DNA of 64,000 nucleotides, from positions 28,475,905-28,539,904 of the forward strand of contig NC_061866.1 in the NCBI RefSeq assembly GCF_907164915.1, written 5' to 3'. Shown one piece after another: positions 32,914-43,712 of this stretch. Source of the DNA: Impatiens glandulifera (Eukaryota > Streptophyta > Magnoliopsida > Ericales > Balsaminaceae). Under the pieces are notes generated by a model, which was not told where the DNA came from, did not search any database, and saw only the letters and a program-made list of their open reading frames with translations. Made by a program: the position numbers and the translations under genes. Position 1 is the stretch's first letter, and each line of letters starts with the position of its first letter.

Positions 32914-33771
32914 TGAAGGAATTATGTCCTTTAATTCAATGTGCAATGACTAAATGTGAATAGGACAATTAAGAAAATTAATTTAATCCAATTATTTTAG
33001 GAGTCGTAGTGCTTTGCTAGAAGCCAACTATGATTAATAGGGTAATACCTACAGCTATTATAATTGGGTCCTACGAGGTCACACATATAGGGTTTACCAA
33101 TAGATGAAATGAGAATGATTATATTACTAATATATTAGATATTAGTAATATATATTATTCCTTTTATTTTGAAATAAAAGAGTAACTTTGTGGATAAACA
33201 ATATATTAGATATTGTTAAAGACGTTTAAGCAAGAAAGAAATAAATATATATATTGAGGATATATTTATGAAAGATAAAATTATAACATATTTTATTGTC
33301 ATAAATATGTTACGGTTTATCAAAAAGGAAGGTGGAAGGTTTCTTACATGACAATTAAAAGGGAAATAAATTTTCCAAGGTGAGAAGGGCATTTAAAAGG
33401 ATGATTATTCGATAATCAATGAGACACACAAAAACTTCCCCATCCCCCTTTTTCTATAGCTGGAGAGAAGTTCTTTAGAACAAAAGGGTGCTCTTGATTC
33501 TGAAAGCAAGCAATCAGATTGTTTCCTTTGGTTATCCTACGATCTAGCAATCGACGGTAACCGGATCTATTGGAACTCGTGTGGACCAAATAGAGGAGCA
33601 ACAAGTGGGGCTCTGATCCTGATCCAATCAACCAGATCTGTCAAATTCACGCATCAAAGGTATACCATTTCAAGTTGTATGTTTATTCTATCAGTTATGC
33701 TTTTATATCAATGATTAGGTATTTTAGATTAGATCTAAAATTTCCGCACATATACCTAATCAAAAACAACA
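32914..33771 (+). repeat. 5' LTR of copia copy 1
   Basis: The 858-bp LTR runs from TGAAGGAATTATG to AAAACAACA. It matches 57,233-58,090 (inverted) and the LTRs at 42,574 and 50,654. The position-specific GT-repeat length (two bases longer than the 3' LTRs) is shared with the 5' LTR of copy 2. An antisense open frame at 33,416-33,631 recurs in every LTR copy and is not a gene. Confidence 0.95.
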
Positions 33772-33772
33772 A

Positions 33773-33785
33773 TGGTATCAGAGCT
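33773..33785 (+). promoter_or_regulatory. Primer binding site (tRNA-Met), copia copy 1
   Basis: TGGTATCAGAGCT starts one base after the LTR and matches the plant initiator tRNA-Met primer site. Confidence 0.92.
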
Positions 33786-34625
33786 AGGTTGCATAAACTG
33801 ATAGAACTATTTGATGCAATCTGAATAATAATCTAACAAGTTAATGATTAATTATAATATGATGATATTATTCGTAATATACAGTTAATTGATCTTGTTA
33901 TGAATTATAATAAGTTTTGTTTAGAATTAAAATATATAAATATGATTTATATTATTTACTTTTTCTCAAAAGTTAAGAAAAGAAAATGCAAGTTCAAGAT
34001 TAATACTCTTGAAAATTACTCCATGTTGAACCTTGAAGGATAGTGATCCGTAGAAAAGATTACATGTTTTAATATACATTGTTTTGGTTTTATTTATAAC
34101 TATTTTTTTCACTTTTAAAATAAAACCAATGAAAGATTTTAGTTCCTAAAGAAATTGGGAAAATACCTTTCCACATCATAACCCAAGCAGTTTACGGTAT
34201 TATTTTGGTTAGATGGGTTTCGCAAATGCGATTGTGTCTTTCCTCTACTGTATACTCTTGAGGGTGAATCTATATAAGGGATTAATAAACATTGATATGG
34301 TTGTACCCAATAAGAGACCAATACCAAGTCTTGGATCTTGAGGTATAGGGATGACTCTAAATTGGATTTAGATTATCAACCAAGAATTATAAAGAAGTTA
34401 TGATTAGTAAATATTGTTTACTTACCCTGAATATACAAGGTCTAAGGCAGTGCAAAAGTACGTTAGACTTTTATCAAATGGGATCTTGGAATCATTTTGT
34501 TCAGAAAGGAACTATAATAATTTGAATAAAATGCGCATTCACTCCTGTTAAATTGTTTATCACAAGTGTTTGCATTGTCAATACATAAACTAATTAAGTT
34601 GTATTTAAATAACATATTGTAGATA
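33786..34625 (+). other. Untranslated leader of copia copy 1
   Basis: About 840 bp between the primer site and the gag start without a conserved frame. It should carry the packaging and dimer signals, but none can be pinpointed. The mirror copy is 56,379-57,218. Confidence 0.6.
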
Positions 34626-35249
34626 ATGGCAAACGATAATTTGAAATTCTCCCTGCGCTCCATTATTGAGAAAAACAAGTTAAATGGGACTAATTTCCTA
34701 GATTGGGAAAGGAATCTGAGGATAATTCTGAGGTCCGAGGGACGTGAGGACGTTCTTACTACCCCTATTCCAAAAGTGACTGATACCTCGTCTGACGAGG
34801 AGAAGGCAACAGCAACCCAATTGAAAATTGAGGCTTTACCTGTCACTTGCTTAATGCTTGCTGCAATGGAACCTGATTTGCAGAAGAGGTTTTTGAGTTC
34901 CGATGCTTATACCATCACAACTGAGCTGAAAACTCTGTTTCAGGATCAGGCAAGGATTGAACGATATGAAACTCACAAGGCTATACTTGATAGCAGACTT
35001 GTGAAAGGGAAACCCGTAAGTCCTCATGTGATTAGTCTAACTGGGCTGTTCAAGAGGATGGAAGATTTGGGGACCCCTTATGACCAAGAGTTGGCCACGG
35101 ATATCGTTCTTAGATCCTTACACGATGGTTTTGCACCTTTTAGAATGCAATACCATATGAATGGACTAAAGCATGATCTAAATGAACTCCACAACCTGCT
35201 TAAAATGCAGAAGGCAATATCACTGATGACAAGAGGAATGAAGTTCTGA
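34626..35249 (+). pseudogene. Copia gag, frame broken before the zinc knuckle (copy 1)
   Basis: The frame starts MANDNLKFSLRSIIEKNKLN and shows the copia gag layout: NFLDWERNLRIIL near residues 24-36, then a helical UBN2-like region to residue ~200. It stops at 35,249, but the coding sequence continues in the -1 frame with a lysine-rich segment and a zinc knuckle (CFYC...GH...C, about 35,370-35,412) that contains a TAG directly after its histidine. Right-arm copy 2 has the same frame change and the same TAG, so both breaks predate the duplication. The frame change lies near 35,203, next to an A-run. Gag of this copy therefore lacks its nucleocapsid part unless recoding occurs, for which I see no slippery site. 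Confidence 0.8.
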
Positions 35250-35446
35250 ATGTCAATAGTGGGAAGGATTTTAAGAAAATGGCTAAGAATAAAAACAATT
35301 ACCAAAGAAAAGGTAAACAAGTTGCAAAACCCAAGGGTGATGAGAAACCAAGAGTAGCTTCTGAACATGATTGTTTTTATTGTAAGGCCAAGGGTCACTA
35401 GAAGAGAAACTGTCCCAAATATCTTGAAGATAAGAAGAACGGAACT

Positions 35447-38400
35447 GTGAGTTCCACTTCAGGTATTTATGTTATTGATATAATGACAACCAATGTCCAT
35501 ACATTAGATAATGGTCCCACTTGGGTATTTGATACAGCATGTGGTGTTCACATTATTTCAAATGTACAGGGACTAAGAAATAGAAGGCGGGTGAAGGAAG
35601 GGGAGATAGACTTGCGCGTTGCAAATGGAGCAAGTGTTGCTGCACTTACTGTAGGAGTTTTTTGTCTGTCTCTATCTTCCGGTTTAACATTTGAACTTAA
35701 TAATTGTTATCATGTTCTGTGTATTACCAAGAACCTTGTTTCGGTTGGTGCATTGCATTATGATGGTTTTGATTTTAGCCTTAAGAATGGGTGTATTTCT
35801 GTTTCTAAGAATAATATTTTCTATGCAACTGCTCATATGAATAATGGGATTTTTGAAATAGATCTTAAATCAGAATTATATAACATAAATAACAAAAGAC
35901 AAAAACCAAATAATTTGAGTGAAACCTATCTATGGCATTGTCGATTAGGTCACATTAGTATGAATCGCATGAAGAAGCTCCATAGAGATGGAATTTTAAA
36001 AGATATGGATTATGAATCCATTATAACATGTGAATCGTGTCTGATGGGTAAAATGACAAGGTCACCTTTCAAAAGAAATTTTGAAAGGGCTACTGAACTA
36101 TTGAATATAATACATACTGATGTATGTGGGCCAATGAGTACAGAAGCTAAAGGTGGTTATAAGTACTTCATCACATTTACTGATGACATGAGTAGATATG
36201 GGTATGTTTACCTTATGTCACATAAATCAGAATCCTTTGAAAAGTTCAAAGAATTTCAATATGAAGTAGAGACTCAATGTGGCAAGAAAATCAAAGCACT
36301 TCGATCTGATCGTGGTGGTGAATACATGAGCCATGATTTTGATCATCATTTGAAAAATTGTGGTATAGTAACACAATTGTCAACCCCAGGAACACCACAG
36401 CTAAATGGTGTATCTGAAAGGAGAAACAGGACCTTGTTAGACATGGTCCGATCAATGATGAGTTTTGTCAATCTTCCGATTTCCCTCTGGGGATATGCCC
36501 TTACTACCGCTGTACTGACACTAAATAGGACTCCGTCAAAAACTATAGACAAAACTCCATATGAGATATGGACTGGAAAAGTTCCAAAGTTGTCTTTTCT
36601 GAAAATATGGGGATGTGAAGCTTATGTAAAACGTTTACAGACAGATAAACTTGCCCCCAAGTCAGATAAATGTTTCTTTATAGGGTATCCAAAAGGAAGT
36701 TTTGGATATTATTTCTACAATCCAACACAGCAAAAGATATTCGTTGCAAGGGATAGTGTCTTTTTGGAAAGAGAGTTTCTTTCCAACAAGTCAAGTGGGA
36801 GAAATATTCATCTTGAATCATGTCAAAATGATGATGAGCAACAAACTCAACAACAAGATGACATGGATGATGTCATGGATGATGTCAATGATGAGATAAA
36901 TACTTATGAAGGGATAAGGACTCAGATCATCCAAGAACCTGAACAAGAGGATCTACAAACTGTTGTGGATCATATTCCGGATTCAGTCGTTGAACAAGTT
37001 GAACCCACTCGTAGATCGGAAAGGCCAAGGGTTATGCCAAGACGTTATAATGATTTCATCTTAAATGCAAGCCTTGATGTTCTTATGTTAGAACATAATG
37101 AGCCTTCCACCTATAATCAAGCAATGATGGGTCCAGACTCCAATAAATGGCTTGAAGCCATGAGGTCCGAAATGGATTCGATGTTTGAAAATCAAGTATG
37201 GGACTTGATAGATTTGCCAAATGGGGTCAAACCCATAGGGTGCAAATGGATCTTCAAACTCAAAAATGACAAAGATGGAAATAAATCTATTCACAAGGCA
37301 AGATTAGTTGCCAAAGGTTATAGACAAATTCATGGTATAGACTATGATGAGACATTTTCACCAGTTGTTATGATTAGATCCATTAGGATAATCCTAGCTA
37401 TTGCTGCATATTATGACTATGAGATATGGCAAATGGATGTCAAAACAGCCTTTCTAAATGGTTTTTTGGAAGAGGATGTGTACATGACACAACCTGAAGG
37501 TTTTGTAGATCCGAATTATGCTGGGAAAGTATGTAAGCTCAAGAAGTCAATTTATGGACTTAAGCAAGCATCCAGGAGTTGGAACTTTCGATTTGATGAA
37601 AAGATCAAAGAGTTTGAATTCATTAGATGCGAAGAGGATCCTTGTGTTTACAAAAGGTTTAGTGGGAGTAAGATAAATTTCCTAGTATTATATGTGGATG
37701 ACATACTACTTATTGGGAATGACATTCCGATGCTAGAGTCCGTCAAAGAATGGCTGATGAAATGCTTCTCAATGAAAGACTTAGGAAATGCTGAGTACAT
37801 TCTTGGAATCAAGATCTATAGAGATAGATCTAAAAGGCTACTTGGACTGAGTCAAGGAATTTATATTGATAAGATTCTTAAAAGATTCAAGATGCAAGAT
37901 TCTAAAAAGGGATTTTTACCCGTTCAACATGGTGTATATCTCAGCAAGACGCAGTGTCCTAAAACATCTGATGAACTTGAGAAAATTGAGCAAGATCCCT
38001 TATGCCTCTGCCATAGGATCTATCATGTATGCCATGGTATGTACACGTCCAGATGTTGCATATGCATTGAGCATGTGTAGCAGATACCAATCAAGTCCTG
38101 GAGAAGCACATTGGAGTGCAGCTAAGAATATCCTGAAGTACTTGAGAAGGACCAAGGATGATTTCTTAATATATGGGGGAGATGAAAAATTAATCGTATA
38201 TGGCTATACTGATGCAAGTTTTCAGACTGACCGAGATGGCTTTGAGTCACAATCGGGTTATGTCTTCATCCTTAATGGAGGAGCTGTGAGCTGGAGAAGC
38301 TCCAAACAGGATACAGTAGCAGATTCTACAACAGAAGCTGAGTATATTGCTGCTAGTGAAGCAGCAAAAGAAGCTGTTTGGATAAGGAAATTTTTGGATG

Positions 38401-38681
38401 AACTCGGTGTTGTTCTTAGCATTTCAATGCCTATTGATATCTATTGTGACAACAATGGTGCCATAGCCCAGGCTAAGGAACCAAGTTCGAGTTCAAAATC
38501 CAGACATGTTATGAGGAAGTATCACCTTATTCGACACATCATTAATATGGGTGATATTAGGATGTGTAAAGTGCATACAAATGACAACATTGCTGATCCA
38601 TTGACCAAACCTATGCCTCGGCCCAAGCATGAGAGTCACACTAGGGCTAAGGGCCTCAAACATATTGGAGAATGGCTTTAA
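35447..38681 (+). pseudogene. Copia pol, one frameshift (copy 1)
   Basis: The polyprotein is open to 38,080 and then continues in another frame to 38,681. Domains in order: protease with VFDTACG at residues 29-31 (D-T-A instead of D-T-G or D-S-G), GAG pre-integrase zinc region (HCRLGHISMNRM, CESCLMGK), integrase core with aspartates near residues 223 and 287 and glutamate near 323 (IIHTDVCGP, RSDRGGEY, NGVSERRNR), reverse transcriptase with LYVDDILLIG near residue 749, and RNase H (YTDASFQTDRDG, DSTTEAEYIAAS, CDNNGAIAQ). The break is one extra T near 37,987 relative to the right-arm copy. Given the other homopolymer-length differences between the arms, this may be a sequencing error. Confidence 0.88.
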
Positions 38682-39454
38682 ATTTTTTTTTGTTTATGAG
38701 TATTAAACACTTGTTTAAGTTTGACTTGATGATTTTAAAATATATGATATTTCATATTTATTTATACATTGTTCTTAACAAATATTAAATAATATGTCCA
38801 AATAATTCATTATTAACAAATGGGATCACCTTAAGTGTTCTGGTGAATGAAACCCCATTAAGTGAAATGAAGTTTTGAATTATTAAAAGTCTATAGTTCG
38901 AAATCATCAAATGGACATAGATGATTTTATATGTTACTATATTGTATGCTGACTGATAGCGTCAGGTTTCATGAGTTATAGGGACATAGAGATGTCTAGT
39001 CATATACATATATGTGTATAGATGATACATATAAGACTGACCTGCTTTAATACTCTTCAATATTATAGAGTTTTAAAATTAAACCATATTTAGTAGATTC
39101 CTCAGACATGAGTATGTTATGGTCTCACTGGATAATTAGTATTTCTTTGACATTATTAAACGCTTTCCGTAAAAGGGAGTTATAAAGGCAATTGTTAGGA
39201 TTGCTAAAAGTTGAGTGGGAGCCATAGTCATACAAGACTGGAATAGTCCTCCTATTTCGTGTATACTCCGATACATTGAAAAGGGAATGGTGTCTCGGCC
39301 ACTTGAAGAGTGAGAACTGAAAATGCATGGCCATGCTCGGATGGATTATTTGAATCATCCGTTTTATTTACAGTTCGAACTCAGAGTTCAAGAAACATAT
39401 TTGATAAAGGATATGGATGTCATCATATCATCGAATAAGACACTAAGAGACAAG
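38682..39454 (+). other. 3' untranslated region of copia copy 1
   Basis: About 770 bp after pol without a recognisable gene. It is interrupted by the nested Ty3 element at 39,460 and resumes at 42,538. Confidence 0.7.
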
Positions 39455-39459
39455 GTATC
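39455..39459. repeat. Target-site duplication GTATC, left copy
   Basis: GTATC precedes the nested Ty3 LTR start TGTTACGTG and is repeated at 42,533-42,537. The right arm has a single GTATC in the corresponding uninterrupted sequence. Confidence 0.97.
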
Positions 39460-39934
39460 TGTTACGTGCGGCCCATCAAAAACCTCGGTCCTAAAATATT
39501 TCATGCATCCATCTCTCGGCCCAAGTGTGCATATGGGCCCGTTTATGTTTTTTATGGAATAATTCTGTTTTGTTTACTTTCTCTTTTATCTTTCTTTGAA
39601 ACCGAATTCTGTTATGTTGGAAGTTTGTTGTAACCGAATACTCTTGGGTAAATCAGCCTCTTTAAATGGTGATGCCCACCCCACTTTTTGGGGCTATGAA
39701 TTGAATATTTTGGAACTTGGTGTTTAAGTTATCTCTCGGCCCTCCTCCCCATTCTTGGACCGCTAGGTGTGATCTAGTGGTATTTCTCTCCTCCCCCTCG
39801 GCTCTTCTCTCCTTAACCTCGAATTCTCCTCTAATTTTATATCCGCTGCGCTAGAGTGTTGAATTCCATCATCAAGAACCCGTTTCTTGAATTAAAGAAC
39901 TTGAAAGGCTCGGCCATAATTAAAAATCCTAACA
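39460..39934 (+). repeat. 5' LTR of the nested Ty3 element
   Basis: Runs from TGTTACGTGCGG to AATCCTAACA (475 bp) and matches 42,060-42,532 with one extra C near 39,681 and one extra T near 39,713. Confidence 0.96.
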
Positions 39935-39937
39935 TCT

Positions 39938-39949
39938 TGGTATCAGAGC
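39938..39949 (+). promoter_or_regulatory. Primer binding site (tRNA-Met), nested Ty3 element
   Basis: TGGTATCAGAGC lies three bases after the LTR and 15 bases before the gag start codon, so there is virtually no leader. Confidence 0.9.
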
Positions 39950-39964
39950 TGGACGATTCTCAAC

Positions 39965-42001
39965 ATGGTAGAAACTCGCCAGCAATCGGAAATGGATGCG
40001 CTCAAGACCCTGATTGAAAACTTGTCCCAACAAACAGCAGCAATGCAAGTTGCCATAGACCGTAGATTTGATGCGGCTGAAGAAAGAATGGCGGCCTTTG
40101 AGAGCGGGGCATCTGGAAACGTGCAAGAACCCCGCCACAGACCCTATGAAGATAATTCTTGCCACGGTCCTTCATCATTTAGGCCCCCGCACCCGGGCCA
40201 GAACCGCGACCAACACTATGCTCCTCCTACTCGGCTAACCAAGGTCGATTTTCCTCGGTTTGATGGGTCGGATGTCGAAGGCTGGCTAATATCTGCCGAG
40301 CAATTTTTCAGGGTGGATAAAACTAGGGATGCCACGAAACTAGAAATTGCACCCATTCACTTTTCTGGCGAAGCAAGAATGTGGTATGGGTCTTATCTAC
40401 AGAATCGTGATCATATGGAGGCCCTATCTTGGGCCGTATTCAAGAGAGACCTTATGACTCAATTCGGGCCATCTATACATGATACACCAATGAGACAGCT
40501 AATGAACTTAAAACAGGTTGGGTCGGTTCAAGAATATAATCTCCGGTACATGTCGATCTCTCAAAAGTTATTACATATGCCAAGGGACTACGTCATTGAT
40601 TGTTATTTGTCCGGTCTAAGGGAAGAAATTGCAAACTGCATCAGGCTGCGATTTCCAGATTCTTTAAACGAAGCAATGGCCATGGCTAAAGTCCAAGAAG
40701 CAACATATCGGTCCTTAATGAGCAGTGGTAACTTGTACAGCGCTGAAGCATCATTGCTGCCCACGCCATCCAATACCAACACAGCCGGGCCGAGCACCAA
40801 TACTGACTTCAAGAATTCATCGTATGGGTCCTCTTCCAATGCAAACCAGGGCCATGTTAAGCAATTAGACTCAGCCTCAATGGATGAAAAGCGAAAGAAG
40901 GGTCTATGCTATTCTTGCAATGAAAAATGGCAACCAAACCATAGGTGTAAATCCAAGTTATTCATAGTTTCGGCCAATCAAGAAGATCAAGAACCTGACC
41001 AAGAACCTGTTTTGGATGATTTTCCTTCATTGCTCGGCCCAAGGGATGAACCAGCCATATCCTTACATGCCCTGACCGGGTCTAAAGCCTTCCAAACGCT
41101 CCAGATTCTTGGCAAAATTGGGAACCTGCCGGTGGTGATCTTGATCGATACAGGCAGCACCCATAATTTTATCAATAGCAGGATTTTGGAGAAAATAGAC
41201 CACAAAAGCATAGCAACCCAGGTACAATCGGTTAGAGTGGTTGATGGTTCTAATGTGTTATGTTCTAGTGTGTGCAAGGACTTGAAGTGGTCGATGGAAG
41301 GCAATGAATACCAAACAGAAATGAAGGTAATTTCCATGGACGGATATGATATTGTATTGGGAATTGAATGGCTGATAACTCTAGGCCCGTCTTCTTGGGA
41401 CTTTGAAAAGCTGACCCTATCCTATGATAAGCAAGACAGAACCACGGTCCTTAAAGGGATTCCTCGGTCGCAGGCCAGTTTGATGCATGGAAACCAGCTG
41501 GAAAAGACCCTAGATGAATATATTGTTGCTGCCAAAATGCAAGTAAAGAATAAGCCCGAAGGCCAAAATGTTTCACTCGCTGCAATGACTTTGGAAGATA
41601 TTCCTAATGATCTAATTAGAAGGTATGGCTCATTCGATGCTGCTATTATGCTGGTTCGGGAAAAAGACTTGGCCTGGATTTTTGAGCCAAGTATAGAGTT
41701 TAATCGAAGTTGGAAGAAATTATTTTTGCACCAGGCGCTGGGGACATTGCAGCAACCAAGGCCAGCTCTAAACACTGAAAAACTCGACCTTGGGTGCACA
41801 GAAATTCTAGACAGGGGCGGAGTGGCAAGCGCCCCAGCAGCGCAAAGGACCGCAAGGACCGGGCCAGTTCCACTACTGAAGCGATTCTGCCGAAAGTTTT
41901 TTGTGAAAATACGGTCTTATGCTGCGACCTTTGCTGAATGTGCCGAAGCCCGGCCGAAGCCCGACCGAAGCAATAGTTTTGAAGTTGAAGATGCATATTA
42001 G
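39965..42001 (+). CDS. Ty3 gag-protease polyprotein without pol (678 aa)
   Basis: Gag forms the particle and the aspartic protease matures it. The start is the first ATG after the primer site (MVETRQQSEMDALKTL). Residues ~10-45 are a helical stretch, ~95-250 the retrotransposon gag domain (RFDGSDVEGWLISAEQFF, ARMWYGSYLQ, VQEYNLRYMSISQKLL), and ~318-335 a CX2CX7HXC zinc finger (CYSCNEKWQPNHRC). The protease spans ~385-480 with the active-site triplet D-T-G at residues ~395-397 (LIDTGSTHNFI) and IVLGIEWL near 462. Past residue ~490 there is no reverse transcriptase. The last ~65 residues (from about 615) are Ala/Arg/Pro-rich and look unlike gypsy pol. The ORF is uninterrupted, unlike nearly all other transposon genes in the window, which fits a recently active non-autonomous family. 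Confidence 0.92.
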   Translation: MVETRQQSEMDALKTLIENLSQQTAAMQVAIDRRFDAAEERMAAFESGASGNVQEPRHRPYEDNSCHGPSSFRPPHPGQNRDQHYAPPTRLTKVDFPRFDGSDVEGWLISAEQFFRVDKTRDATKLEIAPIHFSGEARMWYGSYLQNRDHMEALSWAVFKRDLMTQFGPSIHDTPMRQLMNLKQVGSVQEYNLRYMSISQKLLHMPRDYVIDCYLSGLREEIANCIRLRFPDSLNEAMAMAKVQEATYRSLMSSGNLYSAEASLLPTPSNTNTAGPSTNTDFKNSSYGSSSNANQGHVKQLDSASMDEKRKKGLCYSCNEKWQPNHRCKSKLFIVSANQEDQEPDQEPVLDDFPSLLGPRDEPAISLHALTGSKAFQTLQILGKIGNLPVVILIDTGSTHNFINSRILEKIDHKSIATQVQSVRVVDGSNVLCSSVCKDLKWSMEGNEYQTEMKVISMDGYDIVLGIEWLITLGPSSWDFEKLTLSYDKQDRTTVLKGIPRSQASLMHGNQLEKTLDEYIVAAKMQVKNKPEGQNVSLAAMTLEDIPNDLIRRYGSFDAAIMLVREKDLAWIFEPSIEFNRSWKKLFLHQALGTLQQPRPALNTEKLDLGCTEILDRGGVASAPAAQRTARTGPVPLLKRFCRKFFVKIRSYAATFAECAEARPKPDRSNSFEVEDAY

Positions 42002-42045
42002 AGGCTGACCAGTCCGCGTTCTTTTCGTCGAGGGCGACGAAATTC

Positions 42046-42059
42046 GAAGGGGGGGATAA
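42046..42059 (+). promoter_or_regulatory. Polypurine tract, nested Ty3 element
   Basis: GAAGGGGGGGATAA directly precedes the 3' LTR, the expected site for plus-strand priming. Confidence 0.85.
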
Positions 42060-42532
42060 TGTTACGTGCGGCCCATCAAAAACCTCGGTCCTAAAATATT
42101 TCATGCATCCATCTCTCGGCCCAAGTGTGCATATGGGCCCGTTTATGTTTTTTATGGAATAATTCTGTTTTGTTTACTTTCTCTTTTATCTTTCTTTGAA
42201 ACCGAATTCTGTTATGTTGGAAGTTTGTTGTAACCGAATACTCTTGGGTAAATCAGCCTCTTTAAATGGTGATGCCCACCCACTTTTTGGGGCTATGAAT
42301 TGAATATTTGGAACTTGGTGTTTAAGTTATCTCTCGGCCCTCCTCCCCATTCTTGGACCGCTAGGTGTGATCTAGTGGTATTTCTCTCCTCCCCCTCGGC
42401 TCTTCTCTCCTTAACCTCGAATTCTCCTCTAATTTTATATCCGCTGCGCTAGAGTGTTGAATTCCATCATCAAGAACCCGTTTCTTGAATTAAAGAACTT
42501 GAAAGGCTCGGCCATAATTAAAAATCCTAACA
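42060..42532 (+). repeat. 3' LTR of the nested Ty3 element
   Basis: The 473-bp LTR matches 39,460-39,934 and is followed directly by the GTATC duplication at 42,533-42,537. Confidence 0.96.
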
Positions 42533-42573
42533 GTATCTTATATTGCACACTTGTTTAAGGACAAGTGGGAGAT

Positions 42574-43212
42574 TGAAGGAATTATGTCCTTTAATTCAAT
42601 GTGCAATGACTAAATGTGAATAGGACAATTAAGAAAATTAATTTAATCCAATTATTTTAGGAGTCGTAGTGCTTTGCTAGAAGCCAACTATGATTAATAG
42701 GGTAATACCTACAGCTATTATAATTGGGTCCTACGAGGTCACACATATAGGGTTTACCAATAGATGAAATGAGAATGATTATATTACTAATATATTAGAT
42801 AGTAGTAATATATATTATTCCTTTTATTTTGAAATAAAAGAGTAACTTTGTGGATAAACAATATATTAGATATTGTTAAAGACGTTTAAGCAAGAAAGAA
42901 TAAATATATATATTGAGGATATATTTATGAAAGATAAAATTATACATATTTTATTGTCATAAATATGTTACGGTTTATCAAAAAGGAAGGTGGAATGTTT
43001 CTTACATGACAATTTAAAGGGAAATAAATTTTCCAAGGTGAGAAGGGCATTTAAAAGGATGATTATTCGATAATCAATGAGACACAAAAACTTCCCCATC
43101 CCCCTTTTTCTATAGCTGGAGAGAAGTTCTTTAGACAAAAGGGTGCTCTTGATTCTGAAAGCAAGCAAATCAGATTGTTTCCTTTGGTTATCCTACGATC
43201 TAGCAATCGACG
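42574..43212 (+). repeat. 3' LTR of copia copy 1, truncated by the assembly gap
   Basis: It starts TGAAGGAATTATG after a purine tract (AGTGGGAGAT). 639 of an expected ~856 bp are present, and the remainder and its target-site duplication are hidden by the N run. It shares the shorter GT repeat with the 3' LTR of copy 2. Several one-base differences from the 5' LTR lie in homopolymer runs. Confidence 0.93.
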
Positions 43213-43712
43213 NNNNNNNNNNNNNNNNNNNNNNNNNNNNNNNNNNNNNNNNNNNNNNNNNNNNNNNNNNNNNNNNNNNNNNNNNNNNNNNNNNNNNNNN
43301 NNNNNNNNNNNNNNNNNNNNNNNNNNNNNNNNNNNNNNNNNNNNNNNNNNNNNNNNNNNNNNNNNNNNNNNNNNNNNNNNNNNNNNNNNNNNNNNNNNNN
43401 NNNNNNNNNNNNNNNNNNNNNNNNNNNNNNNNNNNNNNNNNNNNNNNNNNNNNNNNNNNNNNNNNNNNNNNNNNNNNNNNNNNNNNNNNNNNNNNNNNNN
43501 NNNNNNNNNNNNNNNNNNNNNNNNNNNNNNNNNNNNNNNNNNNNNNNNNNNNNNNNNNNNNNNNNNNNNNNNNNNNNNNNNNNNNNNNNNNNNNNNNNNN
43601 NNNNNNNNNNNNNNNNNNNNNNNNNNNNNNNNNNNNNNNNNNNNNNNNNNNNNNNNNNNNNNNNNNNNNNNNNNNNNNNNNNNNNNNNNNNNNNNNNNNN
43701 NNNNNNNNNNNN
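43213..43712. other. Assembly gap of exactly 500 N
   Basis: A run of 500 N replaces sequence. A round number is a scaffolding placeholder of unknown true length, not a measured gap. Sequence on the two sides is unrelated: copia LTR on the left, LINE on the right. Confidence 0.99.

Larger units (their letters stand above)
39460..42532 (+). mobile_element. Compact Ty3-gypsy element encoding only gag and protease
   Basis: The 3073-bp element has LTRs of 475 and 473 bp, a tRNA-Met primer site, a single 678-codon ORF, a polypurine tract and a perfect 5-bp target-site duplication. The LTRs differ, as far as I can see, only by two single-base indels, so the insertion is young. No reverse transcriptase, RNase H or integrase is encoded: the frame passes from protease to a short tail and stops 58 bases before the 3' LTR. 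It must have moved with proteins from another element, as known for non-autonomous gag-bearing LTR elements (TR-GAG type). It lies in the 3' untranslated region of copia copy 1 and is absent from copy 2. Confidence 0.93.
26997..43212 (+). repeat. Left arm of a large inverted duplication
   Basis: This arm matches the reverse complement of 50,654-64,000 over its entire length apart from the nested Ty3 element (39,460-42,532) and small differences. It contains a copia remnant, an unassigned AT-rich block and a copia element. Position x in this arm pairs with about 91,000 - x in the other for the part before the element. The visible left limit is set only by the end of the window at 64,000; the right limit is set by the N gap. 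See findings for the haplotig interpretation. Confidence 0.95.
32914..43212 (+). mobile_element. Ty1-copia retrotransposon, copy 1, interrupted by a nested Ty3 element
   Basis: The element has a complete 5' LTR, a tRNA-Met primer site, a long leader, gag, pol and the start of the 3' LTR, which is cut by the assembly gap. A Ty3 element occupies 39,460-42,532 between pol and the 3' LTR. Without that insertion the copy is nearly identical to the one at 50,654-58,090 (7437 bp). The domain order protease-integrase-RT-RNase H defines Ty1-copia; the Tnt1/Tork-like grouping is an impression from the protein. The shared flank indicates that copies 1 and 2 are one insertion event duplicated, not two transpositions. 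Confidence 0.93.

Noticed and set aside
33416..33631. 71-codon open frame repeated in all four copia LTR copies
   Set aside because: Antisense within the LTR; its repetition reflects LTR copies (also at 50794 and 57373), not conservation as a protein.
35195..35250. Programmed -1 frameshift between copia gag and pol
   Set aside because: The frame changes by -1, but no slippery heptamer or downstream structure is visible and copia normally uses one continuous frame; a mutation next to an A-run is simpler.
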